DNA of 51,153 nt, taken from Eggerthellaceae bacterium (GTDB lineage Bacteria > Actinomycetota > Coriobacteriia > Coriobacteriales > Eggerthellaceae). The stretch spans positions 1 to 51,153 of the forward strand of contig WRIR01000017.1 of the NCBI GenBank assembly GCA_009782605.1, written 5' to 3'. The notes under the pieces were generated by a model. The model was not told where the DNA came from. It was given only the letters and a program-made list of their open reading frames with translations, and made no database searches. Below are positions 35,519-47,361 of the stretch, piece by piece; position 1 is the stretch's first letter; each line of letters starts with the position of its first letter. The translations under genes and the position numbers were made by a program.

Positions 35519-35595
35519 GCGCTGAGACAGCCTTCCATAGTGCCTCGCGCCGAAGTGACACAATAATCCAAGGCAACAACCCACCTCCCCCTGCG

Positions 35596-36156
35596 TCAGC
35601 GCCCGGCCCCCGTGTCCGAAAGCACCACCAGCTTCTCGTAGGCGATGCGGGGGGCGGGGGACTCCCCGTCATGGGTGATGGTGATCGTCCCGCACTGCGT
35701 GTAACCCCGCTTTGCCAGGAGGTTGCGCATCGGCACGTTGTTGGCATGGGTCTCGATACGGACGCTTATGTAGCCGCCCTCAAGGGCAAGCTCTTCCGCA
35801 CGCCGCATGATGAAGGAGGCAACGCCGCTTTCCTTGTGCGCGGCCATGACCGCGACCCGGTGGACCACCACATAGCAGGGAAGGTCGTCGGACGAATCGC
35901 ACATCCATGCCCCGTCCTCGATGAAGAGGTAGTCCCGCTCGCCCCGAAAGCTGATCATCGCCGTGGCGACCAGGTTTTTTCCCGCCGTCTCGACGACATA
36001 GCTCTCGCCAAGTGCGATGTCGCGCTCGACCACCTCGCGGTGGGGATAGCCGCCCTGCCATTGATCGATGCCCAAGGACTCCAGGGCACGGCGTCCGTCT
36101 GCAAGGATTTCCATAACCTGGTCGATGTCGCCGATTTCGGACTTTCTGAGTATCAC
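35596..36156 (-). CDS. GNAT-family N-acetyltransferase
   Basis: A 186-residue protein with the GNAT fold: an N-terminal ILRKSEIGDIDQVMEILADG, the central beta strands YLFIEDGAWM and VVHRVAVMAAHKESGVASFI (acetyl-CoA pyrophosphate loop, degenerate from the usual Q/RxxGxG/A), and NVPMRNLLAKRGYTQCGTI near the end, typical of small-molecule or peptide acetyltransferases. The GTG at 36156 is chosen because AAGAAGGGG lies upstream and the family begins at VILRKSEIG; a TTG ten codons earlier is possible. It follows uvrA by about 95 bases on the same strand. Substrate unknown. Confidence 0.87.
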   Translation of the reverse strand: MILRKSEIGDIDQVMEILADGRRALESLGIDQWQGGYPHREVVERDIALGESYVVETAGKNLVATAMISFRGERDYLFIEDGAWMCDSSDDLPCYVVVHRVAVMAAHKESGVASFIMRRAEELALEGGYISVRIETHANNVPMRNLLAKRGYTQCGTITITHDGESPAPRIAYEKLVVLSDTGAGR

Positions 36157-36240
36157 GCGCGCCCCTTCTTCGGGCCCCAATAGCAATCAGCGCATTTTCG
36201 CATGTTCAGCCGTGCGCGTAAAGGGCTTTGCGGCGATATC

Positions 36241-36251
36241 CTCACAGTATC

Positions 36252-36260
<9 letters not shown>
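36241..36260 (-). repeat. 10-bp tandem duplication at the uvrA stop codon
   Basis: CTCACAGTAT occurs twice in tandem on the plus strand. The first coding-strand copy includes the uvrA TGA; the second repeats it in another frame. Confidence 0.85.
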
Positions 36261-39125
<2,865 letters not shown>

Positions 39126-39215
39126 AGGTTCCTTGCTTCTTTCGTTTGTGCGGGATGCCTTCCCCTGCCCCCCCCCCTTAAGCCCGACACGGGCAGCCGG
39201 GGCAAAGGGCTCGCC

Positions 39216-41510
39216 TTATACGGCCTTCTCAGGCCCGGAAACAGGCTTCTCAGGCCCAGGCGCGGCCTCCTTGTCGGGCGCGATAGCCTCCTTGTCGGGC
39301 GCGGCAGCCTCCTTGCCGGGCGCAACAGCAGCAACCTCCTTGCCGGGCGCGGCGGCCTTCTTGCCCGCGCCAGGGGCTGCCCCGACGGCCTCGGGGGACC
39401 CTACGGCCGCGACCATCTCTATAAAGGGCAGGGCCGGCGAATAGAGGTATCCCTGGAAATGCGTGCATCCCAAGGCCTCGAAGCGGGCCCGCTGCTCTTC
39501 CGTCTCAATGTATTCGGCAAGCACCGCGAAAGAGAGCTTCTCGGCCAGGCGCACGATGGCGGCGACCGTGTCCGCATAGCGGAGGTTGAGCGTGATGCCC
39601 TGGGTGATCGTGTCGTCGAGCTTGATCATGCTGAAGGCGCTCGTCTCGAGGTACTTGAAGGAGGTGTTTCCCGCCGTAAAGTCGTCGATGGCCAGAAGCA
39701 CGCCTGCGTCGAGCAGCCGTATAAGCAGGCTCACCGTCGCCTCGCTGAGGTTCAAGACATCGTTCTCGGTCGCCTCCAGGATAAGCCTGCCCGGGCCGAG
39801 CTTCCGCTTTGCGGCGCCTTCTATGAGCCTGTTCACGAAGACCTCGTTTTGCAGGCTTCGCGCGGTCACGTTGACGCTGATAGAGAAGTCGCCCTCCAGT
39901 ATCCCCGCATAGGCAAGCTCTTGGGCTCGCAAGGCATCGTCGAGCGCGCGTGACACCACCGCATTCTCGAGGTCTTCAAGAAGGCCGGTCTCCTCGGCGA
40001 GCTTCACCACAAGCGGCGGGTACATCATGCCGTGGGACGGGTGGTTCCAACGCAGCAGGGCCTCTGCCCCGACGCATCTGTTCGAGGCGTCGAACTGCGG
40101 CTGGTAGTGCAGGTCGAAGGTGCCGTCCTTCACCGCGCGGCGAAGCTCGTGGGAAAGCCCGTTCACCAGCAGGCCTATGGTTCCCGGTATGGTGGTGAGC
40201 ACCACGTTGCCCCGCTCAAGCTCGTATTGCCGAAACATCTGCATCAGGCCCTCGAACTCGCGATGCCTGACATGCACGAGGCTCTTCTCGAAGAGGCGCA
40301 TAAAAGGCAGGTACAAGAACATGCCGACGACGACGTTGAAGGCCTGCAGAACCACGCCCGTCCACGACCCGGTAGCAAGGTAGCCGGCCAGGAAGGGCGG
40401 GGTGAGCGGCGCGACCTCGGCGGTCACGTGGGGAACCAGGCCCACAGCCGTGGCAGCATAGGAAAGGACCAGGTTGACGAGGGGGACTGCAAGGAAGGGT
40501 ATGAGCAGGGCCGGGTTCCAGATAACGGGGAGCCCGAACAACATGAGATCGGAGACGTTGAAGGCCATGGGCACGGCGGCAAGCCCCGCCAGCTTCTTCG
40601 CGTTGCGTTTGCGTCCGAAGATCAGGATGGCGAGCAGGAGGCTCAAAAGCGCGCCGATGCCGCCGATGGAGGCGAACACGTCTAAGAAGCCCGGGGTAAT
40701 GACCTGGGCCGACGCACCTCCTGCGGCCGCCGAGGCCGCACCCGGCGCGAAGGCGGCCTGCGCTGCGCCGCCGAGCATACTGGTGCCATGCACGCCGAAG
40801 AACCAAAGGAGGTTGTTCACAAGAAGGTAGAGCAGCCCGCCGCCCAGCGTCGAGCCCTCCACAGGAAGGGCGACATCAAGGCCCCAGGTAAGGAGCTCTC
40901 CCAAGCAGGACACGCCGAAAAGGGCGGCAAGTGCCGTATTGGCCCCTGCCGCAACGAGCATGATAAGGACGATGGGCAGGACCGAGGCAAGCGCACGGTT
41001 GAGCACGTTGTCGGTCGCGCCGCTGAAGGGCCGGGGCTTGCGCCGCAGGCGGGCGATAAAGGCACAGTAAAGCGCCGAGGCCGCAAGGCCCACGAGGATG
41101 GCGACTATCAGAGAGCGGGAAGACAGCAAGGAGAACTCGAAGCCCTCCGTACCGAGCCCCATAAAAAGCAAGTAGGCCCCGACCGCTGCAAGGGGCGCGC
41201 CCTGCACGAACAAATCCCCGCGCTTTTCCAGATAGGCCTGGGAATAACACAGGCTGATGCCCGCTGCGGCATACAGTGAGAACATGCCGAGGGTGACGTC
41301 GTAGACCGTCTTGAAGAAGAGGCCGAACAGCGGCTGGGAGTCGAGGAATGCCTGATAGGACGGAAGGGGGAGGTTAAGGAGGATGAGGCAGAAAGATCCT
41401 ATGAGCAGTATAGGTATGGTGAGCATAAGGCCTTGGCGAACCGCCCTGAACACAAGCACGCCCTCGCTGCGCGAGAGCCCCGAAGATATCTTTTCCAGCA
41501 CCTTACTCAC
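39216..41510 (-). CDS. PTS EIIC-like membrane domain fused to EAL domain
   Basis: The 764-residue protein has an N-terminal lactose/cellobiose-type EIIC domain (about 1-420, roughly ten helices, with LTIPILLIGSFCLIL, NNLLWFFGVHGTSML and FNVSDLMLFGLPVIWNP), then an EAL c-di-GMP phosphodiesterase domain (about 450-690) and a Pro/Lys/Glu-Ala repeat tail. The EAL motif is present as GAEALLRW, with ILEATEND, IDDFTAGNTSFKYL and LAEYIETEEQ. The loop-6 sequence DFGTGYSS is changed to DFTAGNTS, so activity may be reduced. EIIC probably acts as a sugar sensor rather than a transporter, because EIIA/EIIB domains are lacking. The start is GTG at 41510; an in-frame GTG three codons later is possible. Confidence 0.88.
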   Translation of the reverse strand: MSKVLEKISSGLSRSEGVLVFRAVRQGLMLTIPILLIGSFCLILLNLPLPSYQAFLDSQPLFGLFFKTVYDVTLGMFSLYAAAGISLCYSQAYLEKRGDLFVQGAPLAAVGAYLLFMGLGTEGFEFSLLSSRSLIVAILVGLAASALYCAFIARLRRKPRPFSGATDNVLNRALASVLPIVLIMLVAAGANTALAALFGVSCLGELLTWGLDVALPVEGSTLGGGLLYLLVNNLLWFFGVHGTSMLGGAAQAAFAPGAASAAAGGASAQVITPGFLDVFASIGGIGALLSLLLAILIFGRKRNAKKLAGLAAVPMAFNVSDLMLFGLPVIWNPALLIPFLAVPLVNLVLSYAATAVGLVPHVTAEVAPLTPPFLAGYLATGSWTGVVLQAFNVVVGMFLYLPFMRLFEKSLVHVRHREFEGLMQMFRQYELERGNVVLTTIPGTIGLLVNGLSHELRRAVKDGTFDLHYQPQFDASNRCVGAEALLRWNHPSHGMMYPPLVVKLAEETGLLEDLENAVVSRALDDALRAQELAYAGILEGDFSISVNVTARSLQNEVFVNRLIEGAAKRKLGPGRLILEATENDVLNLSEATVSLLIRLLDAGVLLAIDDFTAGNTSFKYLETSAFSMIKLDDTITQGITLNLRYADTVAAIVRLAEKLSFAVLAEYIETEEQRARFEALGCTHFQGYLYSPALPFIEMVAAVGSPEAVGAAPGAGKKAAAPGKEVAAVAPGKEAAAPDKEAIAPDKEAAPGPEKPVSGPEKAV
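39250..39365 (-). repeat. 21-24-bp repeats coding the APDKEA tail of the EIIC-EAL protein
   Basis: Degenerate copies of GCCTCCTTG(T/C)CGGGCGC on the plus strand encode APGKEA and APDKEA units near the C-terminus, much like the DKEAP stalk of the 34560-35504 protein. Confidence 0.75.
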
Positions 41511-41705
41511 CCGCCCCTACACACCGTGCAGCCATACAATTCCGAGGAAGCCATCCTACGATGCATCCTGGTTCACCTGTTGTCATTATATGCCCACCTG
41601 GTTCCGTCCTCCATCCTGGACTGAAAAACAACTCTGTACCGCCCAACATGATATCCTAGTTCTCCCCCGATGCGCACCGCTCATCCCAAATATGCACCGA
41701 AAACT

Positions 41706-42728
41706 TCAAAAAGACGACGAGGCGCGCGGATGGGCCAGGCCGTGCGCCCGTTTGAGGTGGGCCGCCGAAAGGTGGGTGTATATCTGCGTCGTCGAGAGGC
41801 TGGAATGGCCGAGCATCTCCTGGACGCTCCTCAGGTCCGCACCGCCTTCAAGGAGGTCGGTCGCGAAGGTATGGCGCATGTCATGGGGGGAAAGGGTCGC
41901 GTCAAGCCCCGCGAGCCGCAAGGCCTCCTTGAAGAGCTTCCGTATCGCATCGGGCGTCATCTGGTTGCCCCGCGTCGAGACGAAGAAGAAGCCGCTTTGC
42001 CTGTCCCGAAGGAGCTTTTGCCTCGCGAAGCGGGCATAACCTTCCATGGAATAGATTGCCAGGTCGTGAAGGGGGATGATCCGCTCCTTGCTCCCCTTCC
42101 CCAAGACCTTCACCTGCCCGGCCTTGAAGTCGACGTGGGAGGACAAAAGGCCGGAGGCCTCCGAGACGCGGGCGCCGCAGGCATAGAGGAACTCAAGCAG
42201 GGCGAGGTTGCGCATGTCGGTCGGGGACTGCTCCCGCAGCCTTCCCTGCGCGTCGCGCTTGCCGTAGGTCGAAAGCAGCTTTATCATGTCCGCGGCAGGT
42301 ATCATACGCGGGAGGCTCCTGCCCTGCCTTTGTCCCTGCAGCACGCCCGCCGGATCTGACTCGGCAAGGCCGGAAACGTTGAGCCACCGGAAGAAACCCT
42401 TGATGGCGCTCAGCCGCCGGTTCATCGTCGTTTTCGTGTAGTGCGCCTGCTCAAGCCCGCCGAGGTAGAGCCGCAGCTGGCGATGGCTCACCTGCAGGGG
42501 CGCAAGCTGCTCGCGGCAGGCCCAGCGCAAGAAGTCGAAGAGGTCGCTGCGGTAGGCGCGGATGGTATGGGCAGAGGCGTTGTCCTCCACACGCAAGGCC
42601 TCGCAGAAGGCCTCGACCCTCAGCACGGCCTCGACGTCGAGGCCCGCATCGGCGTCGAGGCCCCCCGCTGCACTATGCTCTGCGGCGGCGTGTTCCAGAA
42701 CGGCATGCTCTGCGGCAGCGTGCCCCAT
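41706..42728 (-). CDS. Tyrosine recombinase XerC/XerD-like
   Basis: The 340-residue enzyme has an N-terminal SAM-like DNA-binding domain (NASAHTIRAYRSDLFDFLRW) and a C-terminal catalytic domain with the expected residues: Arg in YACGARVSE, Lys in GKGSKERIIPL, HxxR in SPHDMRHTFATDLL, and the last His/Tyr in LGHSSLSTTQIYTH. It resolves chromosome dimers at dif, probably as XerC given its position after trmFO, but one cannot be certain which. The ATG at 42728 is chosen because GAAAGGAAGG lies seven bases before it; the GTG nine codons earlier lies in the ribosome-binding region. An unusual AAAEHAVLEHAAAEH extension precedes the core. Confidence 0.92.
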   Translation of the reverse strand: MGHAAAEHAVLEHAAAEHSAAGGLDADAGLDVEAVLRVEAFCEALRVEDNASAHTIRAYRSDLFDFLRWACREQLAPLQVSHRQLRLYLGGLEQAHYTKTTMNRRLSAIKGFFRWLNVSGLAESDPAGVLQGQRQGRSLPRMIPAADMIKLLSTYGKRDAQGRLREQSPTDMRNLALLEFLYACGARVSEASGLLSSHVDFKAGQVKVLGKGSKERIIPLHDLAIYSMEGYARFARQKLLRDRQSGFFFVSTRGNQMTPDAIRKLFKEALRLAGLDATLSPHDMRHTFATDLLEGGADLRSVQEMLGHSSLSTTQIYTHLSAAHLKRAHGLAHPRASSSF

Positions 42729-42759
42729 GGCGGCGGTGCCTTCCTTTCTCCCCACCGCC

Positions 42760-44136
42760 TCAGCGCCTCCCGTCGCGCATCAGCCCGCTGAGGATGAGGC
42801 GCACGACAAGCCGGTCCGTCGCCGCCTCGCCCCGCTGCGCAAAGGCCCGGTAGCGCTCCTTCTTGTCCCTCACAGGCACGTCCAGCCCCGGAAGGAGCCC
42901 GAAGTTGACGTGCATGGGCTGGTAGTCCCTTGTCTGCGGGTCGGTCGCATAGGCAAGCAGGGCGCCGAAGGCCATCTCCTGCGGCAGCTCTGGCATCTCC
43001 CTGCCCGACACGAGCGCATAGGCCGCAAGCGCCGCCACCAGCCCCGACATTATCGCCTCGCAGTAGCCCTCGGTGCCCGAGAGCTGGCCCGCGACGAAGA
43101 TGGGCACGCCCGGCAACGGCACCGGCCCAAAGCAACCCCCCGGCTTGAGGCGCAAAGTCCTGTCGAGCAGCTGCGGGGCATTGATGAAGGTGTTGCGGTG
43201 CATGACCCCGAAGCGCGCGAACTCTGCCCGCTCCAGCCCCGGCACCATGCGGAACACCCGCTGCTGCTCGGGAAAGGTCAGGTTCGTCTGGAAGCCAACG
43301 AGGTTGTAGCTCGATGCCCGGGCATCCTCGGCACGCAGCTGCAGCACCGCCCAGGGACGCCTCCCTGTCCGCGGGTCGATGAGCCCCACCGGCTTGAGCG
43401 CGCCGTAGCGGGGCGCGTCGATGCCCTTGCGGGCCGTCTCCTCGATAGGCTGGCAGGCCTGGAAGAGGTCCCGCGTCTCGAAATCCCTCTTGACGACACG
43501 CTCGGCACCCACCAGCGCCTCGATAAAGGCCTGATAGCCCTCCTTGGTAAAGGGCGCGTTGAGGTAATCCCCGGGTGCCTCTTCCTCATAGCGGCTCTGC
43601 CGGAACAGGGCCCCCCGGTCTAGGGAGTCGGCCATGACGATCGGCGCGGCAGCGTCAAAGAAGGCAAGGTGTTCCTCGCCGGTTATCCCGGAAAGCGCAG
43701 ATGCCAGGCCCTCGCTCGTCAAAGGCCCGCTCGCAACTATCACCGCATCGGCGCCGGTGTCGAAGTCCGTGACCTCAGAGCGGACCAGCTCGATACGGGG
43801 ATGTGCCTCGATACACGCGGTGACCTCATCGGCGAAGGCCTGGCGGTCGACCGCCAGGGCACCGCCCGCAGCCACCCGGTGCCTGAGGGCTATGGCAAGC
43901 AGCTCGGAGCCTACGGCGCGCATCTCGGACTTCAGCATACCTGCCGCACTCTCGGGCTTGGTACCCTTCAAAGAGTTTGAGCAGACGAGCTCCGCGCACT
44001 TCTCTGTCCGGTGTACCGCCGTGGGCTGGTCGGGCCGCATCTCGAAGAGGCGCACCGCAATACCGCGGGCGGCAAGCTGCAGCGCCGCCTCGCTTCCCGC
44101 AAGCCCCGCCCCGATAATGTCTATCCGTGTCTCCAT
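42760..44136 (-). CDS. trmFO: Folate/FAD-dependent tRNA m5U54 methyltransferase TrmFO
   Basis: The 458-residue protein has an N-terminal FAD Rossmann motif (IDIIGAGLAGSEAALQLA), the family signature AELVCSNSLKGTKPESAAGM, LDRGALFRQSRYE, and the C-terminal FAD segment GQLSGTEGYCEAIMSGLVAA, followed by MHVNFGLLPGL. It makes ribothymidine at position 54 of tRNA using methylenetetrahydrofolate. Length matches the family. There is no ribosome binding site; TATGCT seven bases before the ATG suggests a leaderless start. The gene order dprA, trmFO, xerC is normal for Gram-positives except that topA is missing from its usual place. Confidence 0.96.
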   Translation of the reverse strand: METRIDIIGAGLAGSEAALQLAARGIAVRLFEMRPDQPTAVHRTEKCAELVCSNSLKGTKPESAAGMLKSEMRAVGSELLAIALRHRVAAGGALAVDRQAFADEVTACIEAHPRIELVRSEVTDFDTGADAVIVASGPLTSEGLASALSGITGEEHLAFFDAAAPIVMADSLDRGALFRQSRYEEEAPGDYLNAPFTKEGYQAFIEALVGAERVVKRDFETRDLFQACQPIEETARKGIDAPRYGALKPVGLIDPRTGRRPWAVLQLRAEDARASSYNLVGFQTNLTFPEQQRVFRMVPGLERAEFARFGVMHRNTFINAPQLLDRTLRLKPGGCFGPVPLPGVPIFVAGQLSGTEGYCEAIMSGLVAALAAYALVSGREMPELPQEMAFGALLAYATDPQTRDYQPMHVNFGLLPGLDVPVRDKKERYRAFAQRGEAATDRLVVRLILSGLMRDGRR

Positions 44137-44143
44137 AGGGCAA

Positions 44144-44149
44144 AGCATA
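44144..44149 (-). promoter_or_regulatory. Candidate trmFO -10 box, leaderless
   Basis: TATGCT on the minus strand ends seven bases before the trmFO ATG, with no Shine-Dalgarno sequence between. The upstream -35 is not recognisable. Confidence 0.35.
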
Positions 44150-44250
44150 ACAAATGAAGCGCGCCGGGTGGGCCGGGACCCGAGAAAACAACCCCTTCTC
44201 CCAACAACTCAGCAGCCTCGGGCCCTTTTTCAGCCGCAGGGCCTGCGGGG

Positions 44251-44353
44251 CCTGCACGCGGGCGGGGCCTGCCTCGGGGCCTACAGGTGAAACCTGCACG
44301 CGGGCGGGGCCTGCCTCGGGGCCTTCTCCCGCAGCCTACACGCGGGCGGGGCC
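44251..44353 (-). repeat. 42-bp tandem repeats running out of the dprA 3' end
   Basis: CCTGCACGCGGGCGGGGCCT with its extension occurs at 44251 and 44293 as identical 32-base cores, and a partial copy at 44335 forms the end of dprA. The period is exactly 42. Read past the stop, the frame repeats GPEAGPARVQ; in dprA the CAG has become TAG. Confidence 0.85.
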
Positions 44354-45322
44354 GTAGCGGCCGTCGGGATAGCGGGCTATCGCGCCGAGCTTCTGCAGCC
44401 CTGCCAGGCGCGTCATCAGCGACTCCATGGCGTCCGGGGCCCCCTCCGCCTCGACGAGGGCGAGTAACTCGTCCATGCGCAAGGGACTTGCCTGGAGGGC
44501 GCCGAGCAGGGCATCTACCCCCTTCCCTTCCCGAGGCCCGCCGCCTGTCGCATGCTCCCGTTCCGGAAGGCAGAACAGCGAGGACAGGATGTCGTCAAAG
44601 CTCTCGATGCCGACAACGGGCGTCGCCCCCTGGTACAGCAGGCGGTTCGCCCCCCTCGATGCCGCAGACGTGATCGACCCCGGCACGACCAGCACCTCGC
44701 GGTTCGCGGCAAGCGCCTCGTCGGCGGTCGAGAAGGTCCCGGACGGCAGCCCGGCCTCGACGATGAGGGTCGCGCGCGCGAGGCCGGCTATCAGGCGATT
44801 GCGCGCACGGAAGGTGTGGGGCAGCGGGGGGTAGTCCCAGGCGTTCTCGGACACCAGGGCCCCGCCGGCATCGACGACCTCCTGGAAAAGCCCCCGGTGC
44901 GCGGCCGGGTACAGCTCGTCCAGCCCGCCGCCGAGGAACACGACGGTCGGGCGGCCCCTCTCGACCGCCGCCCGGTGCGCCGCGCTGTCGCAGCCATAGG
45001 CGCCGCCCGATATGACCGTGACCCCCCGCTCGGCCGCCCGGTCCGCGAAGAGGCGGGCACAGGCTATCCCGTAGGGGGTTGCCTTGCGCGCCCCGATGAC
45101 AGCCAGGCCCTCGACGAGGGCGTGGCGGTCCCCTATCACGTACAGGGCGCCGGGCGGGTCGGCGATCTGTCGGAAGGCGTCGGGGTAGCCGTCCATGCCC
45201 TCGTGCAGGACAAAGCGCTCCCCCGCAACCTTCGGCCCCTTGTAGCGGGGATAGCGCGCCTTTTTGTGCATGGCTTTTGCCTCTTGAGGCGATTGAGGCG
45301 ACGGCACCCTCCCCATCACCAT
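44336..45322 (-). CDS. dprA: DNA processing protein DprA
   Basis: The 328-residue protein contains the Rossmann-like DprA domain: GALYVIGDRH, AVIGARKATPYG, VISGGAYGCDSAAH, VVFLGGGLDELYP, FRARNRLIAGLARATLIVEA and VLVVPGSITSAASRGANRLL. A short winged-helix-like C-terminal region (MDELLALVEAEG, MTRLAGLQKLGAIARY) follows. DprA protects incoming single-stranded DNA and loads RecA during transformation. The start overlaps the comM stop; ATG at 45322 or 45316 both fit AAAGGA. The C-terminal GPARV is the last unit of a 42-bp repeat that continues past the stop. With comM beside it, natural competence functions are grouped here. Confidence 0.95.
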   Translation of the reverse strand: MVMGRVPSPQSPQEAKAMHKKARYPRYKGPKVAGERFVLHEGMDGYPDAFRQIADPPGALYVIGDRHALVEGLAVIGARKATPYGIACARLFADRAAERGVTVISGGAYGCDSAAHRAAVERGRPTVVFLGGGLDELYPAAHRGLFQEVVDAGGALVSENAWDYPPLPHTFRARNRLIAGLARATLIVEAGLPSGTFSTADEALAANREVLVVPGSITSAASRGANRLLYQGATPVVGIESFDDILSSLFCLPEREHATGGGPREGKGVDALLGALQASPLRMDELLALVEAEGAPDAMESLMTRLAGLQKLGAIARYPDGRYGPARV

Positions 45323-46812
45323 CCCGTCCTTTCCTGTATGCGCAGGTTCAGCGCCTCGCAGATGTGCTTCTTGAGGACCCGGGGCCGCTCGTCCATGTCG
45401 GCAATCGTGCGTGCAATGGACAGGGTCCTCATGATCCCCCGGCCGCTCATGTGGTGGACGCCTGCCATCTCTTCGAGGAAGGACTCCTCCTCGTAGCCGA
45501 GCTTGCAGTCGGCAAGCAGCCGCGCCGACCCGTTCTGCAGAGCCGCGCCATGACGGGACGCCTGGCGGAACGAGGCATACTCACGTGCCTTCATGACCCC
45601 TTCCCGCATCGCCTCCGAGCCCTTCCCCTCGCCTGCCCGCAGGACCTGCTTCGCCGCGCTGCGCCAGACGTCGATGTGGATGTCGATCCTGTCCAGCAGG
45701 GGCCCGCCTATCCTGTTCTGGTAGCTGCGCACCTGGCCAGCCGTGCAGGCACAGGCGATGTCGAGGTCGCCGTAGTGCCCGCAGGGGCAGGGGTTGCTCG
45801 CTGCCACCAGCATGAACCGGGCAGGGAAGACGACGTTGCCGTCGGCCCTCGTGAGCGCGATTATCCCGCTTTCCATCGGCTGGCGTATCCCCTGGAGGAC
45901 CGAGGTCTTGAACTCCGCCAACTCGTCCAAGAACAGCACCCCGTTGTGCGCAAGGGATATCTCGCCTGGCCGCGGAGGACTCCCTCCCCCGACCAGGCCC
46001 GCAAGGCTTGCGCTGTGATGAGGGCTGCGGAAGGGCCGCACCTGCGAGAGGATGGAGCCGGTGTCAAGGCCCGCGACCGAGTGGACGAGGGCGGCCTCCA
46101 GCTTCTCCTTCTCGTTGAGCGGCGGCAGGATCGAGGGGAGCCGTGAGGCGAGCATGGTCTTCCCCGAGCCGGGTGGCCCCATCATAAGCACGCCGTGGCC
46201 GCCTGCCGCGGCAACCTGGAATGCCCGCTTCGCCACGTCGAACCCCGCAATATCGGCAAAGTCGAGGGGCGGCGCCGAGGGGCAGGGGCGCTGGCTGGGG
46301 GCCTCGGAGAACTCTGCGGTGCGGAACTGGCCGAGCGAGCCTACGGTCAGGCGGGTCAGGCCGTCCAGGTCGGCAAAGACATCCTCGGGGTGGGCGCAGA
46401 CGAAGTCGAGTCCCTGCTCCCGCGCACAGACCGCATAGGCCAAAAGGCCCGACACCGGCCTGACGAGGCCCTCCAGGGAAAGCTCCCCCACCAAAAGGCT
46501 TGAGGCCAGGCCTGCCGTGGGTATCTGGCCCGTGGCCGCAAGTATCCCGACCGCAATGGGGAGGTCGAAGCCCGACCCGGTCTTCTTCAGGGCTCCCGGG
46601 GCGAGGTTGACCACCACCTTGTTGCTCGGCATCATAAACCCGCCCGCCTTTATGGCCGCACGCACCCGCTCGCGCGCCTCCTGTATCGCCGCGTCGGGCA
46701 TCCCCACGATGGAGAACGAGGGCATCCCGCTTGAGACGAGCACCTCGACTGCGACCGGGATGGCCTCAACCCCCTTGATGGTGGCCCCATGGATAACGAA
46801 CTGCACATGCAT
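45316..46812 (-). CDS. comM: YifB/ComM-family Mg chelatase-like AAA helicase
   Basis: The 498-residue protein has the N-terminal Lon-like domain (VEVLVSSGMPSFSIVGMPD, VNLAPGALKKTGSGFDLPIA), an AAA+ core with Walker A MMGPPGSGKTMLASR, Walker B GVLFLDELAEF, and the zinc-finger-like NPCPCGHYGD, and a C-terminal lid with the Mg-chelatase type LDRIDIHIDV. ComM drives branch migration during recombination of transforming DNA. Length is typical. The ATG lacks a strong ribosome binding site. It is located between yraN and dprA, on the same strand, as in many Gram-positives. Confidence 0.95.
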   Translation of the reverse strand: MHVQFVIHGATIKGVEAIPVAVEVLVSSGMPSFSIVGMPDAAIQEARERVRAAIKAGGFMMPSNKVVVNLAPGALKKTGSGFDLPIAVGILAATGQIPTAGLASSLLVGELSLEGLVRPVSGLLAYAVCAREQGLDFVCAHPEDVFADLDGLTRLTVGSLGQFRTAEFSEAPSQRPCPSAPPLDFADIAGFDVAKRAFQVAAAGGHGVLMMGPPGSGKTMLASRLPSILPPLNEKEKLEAALVHSVAGLDTGSILSQVRPFRSPHHSASLAGLVGGGSPPRPGEISLAHNGVLFLDELAEFKTSVLQGIRQPMESGIIALTRADGNVVFPARFMLVAASNPCPCGHYGDLDIACACTAGQVRSYQNRIGGPLLDRIDIHIDVWRSAAKQVLRAGEGKGSEAMREGVMKAREYASFRQASRHGAALQNGSARLLADCKLGYEEESFLEEMAGVHHMSGRGIMRTLSIARTIADMDERPRVLKKHICEALNLRIQERTGW

Positions 46813-46875
46813 AGGCTGCTTCTTTCACTCGGGCTTCATTGTGGCCGGCTGCTCCCTCCGGCGGGGCGGGCACCC

Positions 46876-47361
46876 TCACTCACAGACCGCGAAGGCGTTG
46901 CGGTGGTGGCGCAGGAAGGCCCGCTCGGGGGCGACCACCAGAAGGGAGACCACATCGAAGCGGACGGACTTGTCGACGAAGTCGTGGTCTTTGAGGTAAA
47001 AGCCCGCGATCTTCTCGTAGCGCCGCCGCTTCTCCGCGTCCACCGCCTCTTCAGGGAAGCCGTGCTCGCAGCTTGTCCGCGTCTTCACCTCGATGAAGAC
47101 CAAGGCATCGTCCTCTTCCGCAATGATATCGACCTCCCCGGCGGCGCACTTCCAGTTGCGCTCGCGGATGTCGAAGCCCCTTCGCTCCAGGAAGCTGGCT
47201 GCGGCCTTCTCGCCGCGGGCCCCCACCTCTTGGTTGTGCCTGTCCGGCTCGGGCTTCTTGCCGGGCGCCCTGCGCTTCGCAGGGCTTTTCTTCCCCGCGG
47301 CCACAGCCACGACCCCGCTCGGTGCCTTCTCGCTCAATACCTTCTCGCTCAACATACTCAC
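46876..47361 (-). CDS. yraN: UPF0102 endonuclease-like protein YraN
   Basis: The 161-residue protein has the YraN signature after residue 45: VGARGEKAAASFLERRGFDI, ERNWKCAAGEVDIIAEEDDA, LVFIEVKTRTS, and DAEKRRRYEKIAGFYL. It forms a PD-(D/E)xK nuclease-like fold with Glu, Asp and the ExK of IEVKTR. The in vivo role is not settled. An N-terminal extension of about 40 residues is basic and lysine/proline-rich and not part of the family. AAAGGA lies nine bases before the ATG; a GTG two codons upstream is possible. It precedes comM by 63 bases in the standard rnhB-yraN-comM-dprA order. Confidence 0.93.
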   Translation of the reverse strand: MSMLSEKVLSEKAPSGVVAVAAGKKSPAKRRAPGKKPEPDRHNQEVGARGEKAAASFLERRGFDIRERNWKCAAGEVDIIAEEDDALVFIEVKTRTSCEHGFPEEAVDAEKRRRYEKIAGFYLKDHDFVDKSVRFDVVSLLVVAPERAFLRHHRNAFAVCE

